A stretch of DNA of 64,000 nucleotides from the NCBI RefSeq assembly GCF_947507565.1, contig NC_089181.1, positions 3,295,614 through 3,359,613 on the forward strand, written 5' to 3'. Every line of letters begins with the position of its first letter. Within the stretch, counting starts at the first letter, position 1. The notes under the pieces were generated by a model, which ran no database searches, was not told the DNA's origin, and saw nothing but the letters and a program-made list of their open reading frames with translations. Source of the DNA: Oscarella lobularis. Taxonomy: Eukaryota; Porifera; Homoscleromorpha; Homosclerophorida; Oscarellidae. Both the position numbers and the translations under genes were made by a program. This document shows, piece by piece, positions 57,011-64,000 of this stretch.

Positions 57011-59354
57011 ATGGGGAAGAAAAGTCGACGTCCTCGACAGAAAAGCGCAAAGCAGACCTATAGGCCCGATCCAGACATTGTTAAGCTCGTAGATGGACTT
57101 CTGAAAGGTGAGGCTCCTTTAGAGGGACCCCCGGCACCTCGACTCGCATTCGCGCTCCAGCGTGCGTGGAAGCGACGAAACGAGAACCGCCAAAGACGCC
57201 GAAGGAGCAGTGGGACGATTTCGTCGAAATACGAAAGCATTTGGACGAGCTCGAAGCGAAGCAAGGGACAGAAGCGGAAGATGGTAAGAAAAAACGTCGA
57301 AATCGTCGTCGCGAAGTTCGAATGCAAGCGTAGGACTCGATGAGAGGCCGGCGCGATCGGAATGCGTCGCGCCGTTTCGCGATTGGTTGACGGCGAACGG
57401 AGCGGAAGTGCAAGACGTAAGTTCATTAATAATAATAATCATCCAAATGATTTGTTTCCAAGGTTACTTTTGAAGAAATTCCCGGACGTGGATTTGGTGT
57501 CAAAGCTCTAAAGCCGCTTGAAGTACACTGTACATACAGGAATGATTTATTTTAACGAGTGACGTCACTTTTATATAGAAACATGAACTCTTTTTCTCTA
57601 TCCCATATAAATTGATGATGACAAGCGTTTGCGTGAAAGAATCGTCTCTAGGTGAAAAATATATAAATTACTATTGATTTCTTATTTATTTTTTTTCAGG
57701 TCCTCTCGTGAAAAATGATCGACTGCTACAATCGCTACCTAGCGCCGCTCTTTCGCTGTATCTTCTCGCCGAACGCTGGAATCCGGACTCATTTTGGCGA
57801 CCCTACATCGACATGCTACCCAAGATGTACACAATTCCCCTCTTCTATAGCGTTGACGAGGTCCGGATGCTCGAAGGAAGTCCCGTCTATTTGGAAGTGC
57901 TGAATCAGAATCGATCCATTGCACGACAATACGCGTATCTGCATCAAATGATCTATAGTCACCCGGATGCAAAAAACGTCGTTCTATCGCAGAAACCGTT
58001 TAATTACGTTGATTTCAAGTTAGGGGGAGGGGAGGGAGAGATCCCTTTGTATATTTGGGGTTTTTTCTTCTTAGATGGGCTGTTGGTAGCGTTTTGACGA
58101 GACAGAATAGTATACCCATACGGGACGGTGATGCTGGCTTTTCTATTGGACTCATTTCGGCGTGGGACATGTGCAATCACGCCAATGGAGCCGTAAATCA
58201 TTATAATAGATAAATGAATATGTATAAATCGTGTTCTTTCTCGCGGCAGATCACGACGGACTACAAGGAAGAGGAGAAGGCGTGCAAATGCTATGCTATG
58301 AATGACTATGAAGCGGGATCTGAGGTACAGTAGCCCTTCTTAGATACGCGCTAGCAACGCAACGTAACTTCTCTTTGATTGGCCACTTGCCTTTGTGACA
58401 TCACCGCTCTCCTTGACCATATTTGGATTAAGTTACATCCCTCTTCTCTTGATTAGTTGCTTGCCTTTGTGACATCACCACTCTAATTTAATTACAGGTG
58501 ACCATGTTCTATGGGACGAGAACGAACGCGGAGTTTCTTCTCAATCAGGGTTTCGTCTACAAAGGCAATGAACACGATCGAATGAGACTCAAACTCGGTC
58601 AGTCGCGATAGTATAGGCGCTAGACAGTCTAATTAATTATAATATTTATTTATTTATAAGGAGTCAGTAAGAATGATTCGTTGTTTGCCATGAAAGCCGA
58701 GATACTTTCGCGTCTGGACATTCCAACGTGAGAAAAACGAAAAAACTTTTAATTAATAACTGACTCTGAATTTTTAGGTCGGCAATTTTTTATATCTACG
58801 ACTCCGTCGCTGCGCCGTTCACGTCCCAGCTAATGGCATTTCTTCGCGTCTTTTGCATGACTCACGGTGCGCGTTTCCGTTTCCCGCCTTGAAAACGAAA
58901 CTGTGACGCCTTCTGACCTGTGTAGATGAACTGAAAGCGAAACTTCAGGGTTCAGAGGAAGTCGTTCAAATGCTGATGGGTCCTCGTGGGATCGTGAACT
59001 TTGAAAACGAAACCAAAGCGCTGGATTTCATACAGACACGGTTAGTAGCATTTTTAATTATAAATTAATGTATTTATTTATTTTTCTATCAAGGTGTTTG
59101 CTCTTGTTGAAGCAATACAAGACATCAATCGAGGTAAGGAAATAATTAAGAGTATTTTTTAATTAATTAATTAAAAGGAGGACAATGCGTTATTGGCTAA
59201 AGAGGAAACGTCGATTTCTTCAAAAGAAATTGCCAAGCTGCTTATCGGTGAAAAGACCGTCTTGCATCAAGCCATTTCGTTTGTAAGAGCTCAAAAGGAA
59301 GCGTTGGAGTCATATTACAAAGCGAGACAAGAGGATGAAGCGAATTCAAAATAA
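57011..59354 (+). CDS. SETD3: SETD3-type actin-histidine methyltransferase
   Basis: SETD3 methylates His73 of actin. Start MGKKSRRPRQKSAKQ matches the human start closely. SET domain pieces: EEIPGRGFGVKALKPLE; GPLVKNDRLLQSLPSAALSL; LLAERWNPDSFWRPYIDMLP; ARQYAYLHQMIYSHPD; WAVGSVLTRQNSIPIRDG; SAWDMCNHANGA; FYGTRTNAEFLLNQGF. The WDMCNH.NG and FYGTR(S/T)NAEF motifs are the substrate and cofactor signature. The Rubisco-LSMT-like C-terminal domain follows (MAFLRVFCMTHDELKAKL, EDNALLAKEETSISSKEI), ending EDEANSK. The long acidic tail of human SETD3 is absent. About 14 exons. One intron (about 58324-58497) holds MITE-like repeats. The start is 83 bp after the ABHD12 stop. Confidence 0.94.
58352..58490. 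repeat. MITE-like repeats copy D (SETD3 intron)
   Basis: Two direct copies of a core (CTTGCCTTTGTGACATCACC, preceded by TTGATTGGCCA or TTGATTAGTTG) about 71 bases apart, inside a SETD3 intron. The core matches the other three copies, but here the arms are in tandem and not inverted. Confidence 0.65.
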
Positions 59355-59461
59355 CTAACGGAAATTCTAATTGAAAAGAAATCAATCATTATTATTATTA
59401 ATCGTTATCGTTTGGTTTCTTCGCGCAACGAAGGTACATAGTGGCTAATTTTTTTTGAACG

Positions 59462-59749
59462 TCATCTTGCCTTCTTCCGGGAAACGGGTGACGCGTCGTA
59501 ATAATCGTCTTCTCGTCGGCTCTCTGCTCTTTCGACGGCGCGAATCGTTGTCGCGATGAGGTCCCCGTACCACCACCAAGCGAATCGAATGGCAAGGAGT
59601 AGAGCGATGAGAAGCGCGACGCTGAAAACGCAAAGAGACACTTGAAGACGGGCGTGCGGATCGTCCCAGTCCGGTGGACCGTCCGAGAACCAAAGGTAGT
59701 GGACAAGGGTGTCGAATCCAGTTGAAATGCAATCTGAATTGCTGCACAT
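59462..59749 (-). CDS. Small single-pass membrane protein, unrecognised
   Basis: Intronless frame of 95 codons from 59749. Residues 1-35 are acidic with aromatic residues (YLWFSDGPPDWDDP). Residues 38-60 form a strong membrane helix (VSLCVFSVALLIALLLAIRF). The rest is charged and ends SPVSRKKAR. It looks like a type III or tail-proximal micro membrane protein. I recognise no family. A divergent promoter of 64 bp shared with the zinc-ribbon-like gene supports it being real. No signal peptide is evident. Confidence 0.55.
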   Translation of the reverse strand: MCSNSDCISTGFDTLVHYLWFSDGPPDWDDPHARLQVSLCVFSVALLIALLLAIRFAWWWYGDLIATTIRAVERAESRREDDYYDASPVSRKKAR

Positions 59750-59813
59750 TTTGGTTTTTGAATGTTTGCTTAGCGCGCGCTCTCACTAACTTGCCGCATG
59801 CGTGTTTCGAGCC

Positions 59814-61010
59814 ATGGGCGATCGGGACGAAGAAACGGGCTCGAAAGAGGAAGCTCTCGGTAGTTCACTTACTCAAGTTGTTGCCTTTGATCGAGACGAG
59901 AATTCTCTAGACAAATCGGGAGAGAAAAGAAAACGAAAGCACAGTGCCGAAGAAAAAGACGACCAAACGCAGGTATCTCTTCATTCTCCACACGAATCAC
60001 AACAGAAGACGTTTCTTCAATAGGAGACGCATCCTTACCAACAATATCTAGACGAAAAGACGAAGAAAACGAATCAAAAAGTGAGAAATAATTAAAACAT
60101 CACGTGACCATATAATTTTTCTCAGGACAAATCAGCATCATCTAAAGGAGAAGAAGATAGCGCTGCTTCGACGGCGACAGCTTCCGCGTATCCGGTGTCG
60201 TTGACTGGTTCATGTCCCACGTGTCATTCCGCCGATGTTACATATATTATTGTCACGCCCAAGGGTGAAGAAGACGCCGAGCTACCTCCTCTGTTAGAAA
60301 AGCTCATAGAGAAAGGCAGAGCCGTGAAAATGAATGAGCCCGATAGTGAGACCATTTGATTAAATAATTAATTAATTAATATTTTTTCTTAGCGAGTCAA
60401 GAAGTCCCTTCGTTTCAGTGCGTCAAATGTGGCTATGGATTCAATCTCGATTGGACGGCAACGAGCTTGGAATCCATATTCAATGTGACGTCAGAGGGCG
60501 AAGATAAACTCCCAATCGCAACAAAGCCAACAACAAAGCCATTGGAATCCGAAACCAAGCAGAAACCGGAAGTAGTAGTGCCAGTGTAAGATTAGGAAAT
60601 ACTGTATGGGTCATCGTGTCACGTGACTATTTATCCTTAGTCCTGACGATGAAGCTTCTTCTTCTTCTTCTTCTTGGTATGGGCAAGCTGCATACGGGCA
60701 ACAAGCGGAGGCTGCTACATCGACTTATCCACAGTTCACTAGACAATATGAAGAGTATAATATCCCCGGGAATTTTAATGTTTTGACAGGGAAATTCCAG
60801 CGTTTGTCTAACGATCAACATTGGACGGATAGGGGACTTCCCACTGATCGAGATGCAAGGCAACTCGCTCATTTCATGAACGTCAATCTCGTGGATCAGG
60901 AACCGAAGCGGAAGCAATTTAAACCGACGGCGAAGCAGATTCAACGATTCAAGAAGGAGAAGGAGGAGAAGAAGAGAAAGAAATTGCTTCAAACATACGC
61001 GGATTATTGA
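59814..61010 (+). CDS. Nuclear-type protein with zinc-ribbon-like Cys pairs, unrecognised
   Basis: Six or so exons. The N-terminus is acidic and Lys-rich (EKRKRKHSAEEKDD, a likely nuclear signal). A pair CPTCHSADVTYIIVTPKG and, after an exon break, FQCVKCGYGFNLDW gives a four-Cys arrangement like a TFIIS-type zinc ribbon. A Ser run and a Tyr/Gln stretch (WYGQAAYGQQ) follow. The C-terminal block NFNVLTGKFQRLSNDQHWTD, RGLPTDRDARQLAHFMNVNL and a basic helix (KQIQRFKKEKEEKKRKK) looks conserved in character, but I cannot name the family. Role in RNA or chromatin work is a guess. Confidence 0.75.
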
Positions 61011-61017
61011 GAAATAC

Positions 61018-61292
61018 ACTCTTGTTGTGACGTCATCGCGTAGACACTGTACTCTAATAAGTATCACATGATCTCCACTTGGATTACACTTGTGACGTCA
61101 TCTAGGTAATTAATTAATTATCATATGATCTCGGGTTCATTGATAATCTGATTATACTTGTGACGTCACGTAGGCTCTAGTTATCACGTGATCTCCACGC
61201 GGATTATTGATTGGTTACTCTTGTGACGTCATGTAGGTAATTAATTAATTATCACATGATCTTTGATTACACTTGTGACGTCATGTAAGCTC
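61018..61292. repeat. Degenerate tandem repeats with five CRE-like sites
   Basis: A unit of about 53-67 bases, roughly CTTGTGACGTCATGTAGG, then a TAATTAATTAATTATC stretch, then ACATGATCTCCAC, recurs about five times between the convergent stops of the zinc-ribbon-like gene (61010) and GPATCH11 (61311). TGACGTCA or TGACGTCAC appears in every unit (near 61026, 61093, 61160, 61223, 61276). It may form both 3' UTRs. Confidence 0.75.
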
Positions 61293-61310
61293 TAGTTCTT
61301 CTTCTAATCT

Positions 61311-62310
61311 CTAGTCGTGAATGTCTTTACTTTTTCCGGGGCACGATTGATCCATGTCTTCAACATCTGGATTATTATATAAGATAAGTCCATGTTTATT
61401 AATTATTTATTTACCTTTATACTGAATGCCGCACCAGATGCAGTAGCAGTGCTTGTCCCGTATGTAGTCTGTGATGTCTTCTAATTGCTGAGGTAACTAG
61501 ATATTGACGATATTGATTGAATTCCAGGAGAGAGGAACTACTTACTTCCGGTTCAGCCAACTTCTCGTAGTCCTCCTTTTTGTCTCTTCCGGTCACGGAA
61601 GCTGGCCAGTACCATTCCTCGACGTGAGTTAAGTTCTATTAGGAGATATTTGCAAATGAACTTTGTATCTCTAATTTGTTCTTTTCACCTTTGCCTGGTC
61701 CAACTCCCAGCACGCTCGCTGACTTTTCTCGACGTCTCTTTCGATTTCAACGTCGCTATACTTGCTGCTCATTCGTCGAAGAAAATCCCCGCGATTCATC
61801 TCGTCGACTTTGACCTTCGTCTCAGCGACAGCGGACGTGAGACGAGCCTTTAAAGTGGCCCGCTTTTTCGCCTCACTTTCACGGCCAACACCACCCCGAT
61901 CTAATTAAAAAAATAATATATAAATATATATGTTTATATGTATAGTACCTGTTTTGATTTTTACTGCGACAGGTTGTGCTCTCCCACCCCCTGACAAAAA
62001 AACGTTAATTTAATTTTTTAATTGAATTTGAGGATTTCTTTCTACCGTCTTTGCCTAATCCCATTCCCTTCACGTAACCCATTTTTTCCAAGAGTGCATA
62101 GCCCTTGTTGTCGCTTCCAATTTCTTTTACAAGTCCCTCGTCGCGTTTCTCTTTTTCGATCTGTTTTACGGGTTTTTTCGTTTCTTTTTGGCGCCGTTTC
62201 GTCTCCTCTTCGATCTTTCGCTTTCGTGCGACTCTCTTGTCGAAAACGAGTCCCGGGCGAGTGTCGACGGCCAAAAAGGCACTGGACATGTAGTCGTCGT
62301 CTTCTTCCAT
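61311..62310 (-). CDS. GPATCH11: GPATCH11 G-patch protein
   Basis: G-patch proteins activate DEAH-box RNA helicases; human GPATCH11 has been placed at kinetochores and in RNA processing. Start MEEDDDYMSSAFLAVDTRPG (62310; another Met four codons earlier is possible) matches the human start. G-patch: DNKGYALLEKMGYVKGMGLG, then GGGRAQPVAVKIKTG. Then a coiled segment (EIERDVEKSQRACWELDQAK), WYWPASVTGRDKKEDYEK, and the C-terminal HCYCIWCGIQYKD ... SCPGKSKDIHD, diagnostic for this family with its CxxC-type pair. About six exons with short introns. It diverges from aftiphilin with 95 bp between starts. Confidence 0.93.
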
Positions 62311-62405
62311 CCGGGCGTCCATAAACGTTATCCTGGACGTCGAAATCGAGAAGGAGACCGTTCTTAGCGAAATTACGCTGCCCGACAGCCGAACCGAGCT
62401 CGGAC

Positions 62406-64000
62406 ATGTCTGACGACGAGTTTGGAGATTTTGCCGGCTCGTCGTGGGTCGAAACCGACTCTCGAACGAGGAAAACGATGGAAGACGAATCGTCTCTTGC
62501 AGAATTGCAGAAAAACGACGCAGGAGCTTCTTCCAATACGAATTCGATCTCCGCCGAGGTTGAAAAGGCACCAGAGTTCGCGAAGAAAACGACGGAGAAT
62601 AATGACTTCGCCGATTTTGGGGATTTTAGCTCGGGAATCGGAGAAAATGAAAATTTCACTTCTACGACGACAGATCCCAATGAGGAAGTTGGAAAAATCG
62701 CGTTTGGAGACTTTTCCGCTACTTCGACGTCCCTGGAGACTCATTTTACTGAAAACACGGAAGTAGTCTCTTCCAAGGACGACTTTGGAGAATTCGGAAA
62801 TTTTTCCACAACAACAATAACAACATCTGATAATGGATTTGGTGATTTTAGTTCAAAAATAGCTTCAGATGACAACAATAGAGAAACGACGACATTGGAG
62901 GAATCTCCCCAGGGGCTAGGCGGAAATGACGACGACTTTGGCACGTTTGGAGACTTTGCGTCTTCTTCAGAATCGGCAGCCGATTTCGGAGATTTTAGTG
63001 ATAGACAAACGGCTTCCTTTGGTCAATTCGCTTCGCCTCCGCCTCCGCCGTTGCAGTCAAAAAGCCGGGAGCTCTCTTTTGATGAGCAAATCAAGGCGTC
63101 CTTCGATATTCATAATCTAAAGTTAGGAAGGATGGATAAAACTAGGCTGAAGATAACAAGGCGAGTGTCTTAATTAATTAATTCGCTATTGTTTATATAT
63201 GTATTGTAGTATTTGGAGTGCGTTGAAAACGGCTAGCAATACGCTGGGAAGTCGCTTTGATCTGGAGACCAGTCAGTCGGGCCAGCACCTATTGAATGTC
63301 TTACACATTGATATTCATAGCGTGGTTCGTATTTGGGGTCTTTTTTGGGGGGGGCGTTTTTTTATTGTTTTATTTTTTAGTTGTCTCCTGGGTTCGGTGG
63401 TCTCGCTCTTCCGTCGTTTGGAGAGTCCTACGTAGGTTTTCTTCTTCTTCTTCTTCTTTTTTAGAGTTTTCTTATTGTAGCTGTCTCCAACGTGGGAAGG
63501 GGGCTGCGTTCAGTTTCCTTCCGATTCGACGCTGCTTGACTTTACGTCATCGGAGTCCGTCGCATCTCCCGTATGTATGATTTCATTGTCTATTGAATGA
63601 GTTGCGCACGTGCATTGTTTTTAGAATCCCGTGTTTCAGGAACAAGTGCCTAAGGAGTCGTCATTGAGTATAGAGATATTTGATTCTTATAAATTTGATT
63701 CTATTGTTTTTCTTCTAGACAATGCTCCGTTTGATTTGGATTTCTTTACGGGATCTCCTGCAATTCCGGGAACGCCAACAGGTACAATCCGCTTATTTGG
63801 GGGAGCTCAATGATTAATTTTTTTCTCAGGCCAAAGCCAAGGCTCGACGCTCGCGAATTCGGATTTGCTAGCCCTGGGATTATTTTCTGAAGATTCGATG
63901 ATGGAAGTGACGCGACAGGAAGCGATTTCAGCGGCGCCGAAAGGGTCCGACAGCTTTGCTAAAATTTTCGAGAATCTTCCCCAGCACAAGGCGAAAGGGG
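62406..64000 (+). CDS. AFTPH: Aftiphilin, clathrin-accessory protein (3' end beyond window)
   Basis: Aftiphilin binds clathrin and AP-1 in trans-Golgi and endosome traffic. Exon 1 (62406-63160) is acidic and Ser/Thr-rich with repeated FGDF/FADF/FGEF motifs (DEFGDFAGS, FADFGDFSS, DDFGEFGNFS), which bind AP-1 ears, then FDEQIKASFDIHNLKLG. The next exon starts IWSALKTASNTLGSRFDL and continues GQHLLNVLHIDIHSV, the conserved clathrin-binding-box region. Later exons include FDLDFFTGSPAIPGTPT and DSFAKIFENLPQHKAKG, where the window ends. Intron 1 (63161-63209) keeps frame only with a GC donor (AAG/GCGAGT). One downstream exon frame (about 63480-63590) was joined by phase only. Confidence 0.88.

Noticed and set aside
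62005-62680. Long minus-strand frames running past the GPATCH11 start into aftiphilin exon 1
   Set aside because: Beyond 62322 they are the antisense of the aftiphilin FGDF region. The GPATCH11 start fits the family at 62310.

Overview
The window is animal nuclear DNA with intron-rich, tightly packed genes. Most introns are 40-80 nt. Neighbouring genes usually share promoters 50-220 bp wide or end within about 40 bp of each other. The gene set (usherin, DOK-type adaptor, POMT2, spastin, SETD3, aftiphilin, ciliary genes, a neuroglobin/globin-X-like globin) is metazoan. Short introns, many TTAA-type microsatellites and divergence from vertebrate orthologues suggest a compact early-branching animal. 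A sponge, perhaps a homoscleromorph such as Oscarella, is my guess and the sequence alone does not prove it. I see no bacterial operon, rRNA, tRNA or CRISPR feature.

Layout. 0-12 kb: ATAD1/Msp1, an FN3 protein resembling RIM-binding proteins, spastin, ARL2 (minus) and RPS6KC1. 12-14 kb: sparse DNA holding a possible minus-strand gene fragment, a CCAAT/Grainyhead-like promoter and a decayed partial copy of RPS6KC1. 14-19 kb: an R-type lipoxygenase with an unusual C-terminal Val, then a divergent ciliary pair (CCDC172-like and CFAP95) sharing an RFX X-box. 19-35.4 kb: a complete usherin (USH2A) orthologue; my 22-exon model adds up to 15,171 nt (5056 codons plus stop) and ends in the PDZ ligand DTHL. 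35.5 kb: a nested foldback element. 36-40 kb (minus): a GH78 alpha-L-rhamnosidase with an inserted SUEL lectin domain and three apparent frameshifts. 40-49 kb: SLC35F6, SPTLC2, and a head-to-tail minus-strand series PRORP, GSTZ1, globin. 49-64 kb: POMT2, GINS1, ABHD12 with a DOK-like gene nested in an intron, SETD3, a small membrane protein, a zinc-ribbon-like nuclear protein, GPATCH11, and the 5' part of aftiphilin, cut by the window end.

Themes. Several genes act in membrane and lipid work (SPTLC2, ABHD12, lipoxygenase, ATAD1, spastin), in cilia or sensory linkage (usherin, CFAP95, CCDC172-like), or in nuclear and mitochondrial RNA/DNA work (PRORP, GINS1, GPATCH11), but no single pathway unites them. 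Five introns best fit GC-AG boundaries. A family of short hairpin repeats (MITE-like) sits in introns of three genes. Exon joins were made by eye from GT-AG (or GC-AG) signals, reading phase and remembered family conservation; none was tested by alignment or RNA.
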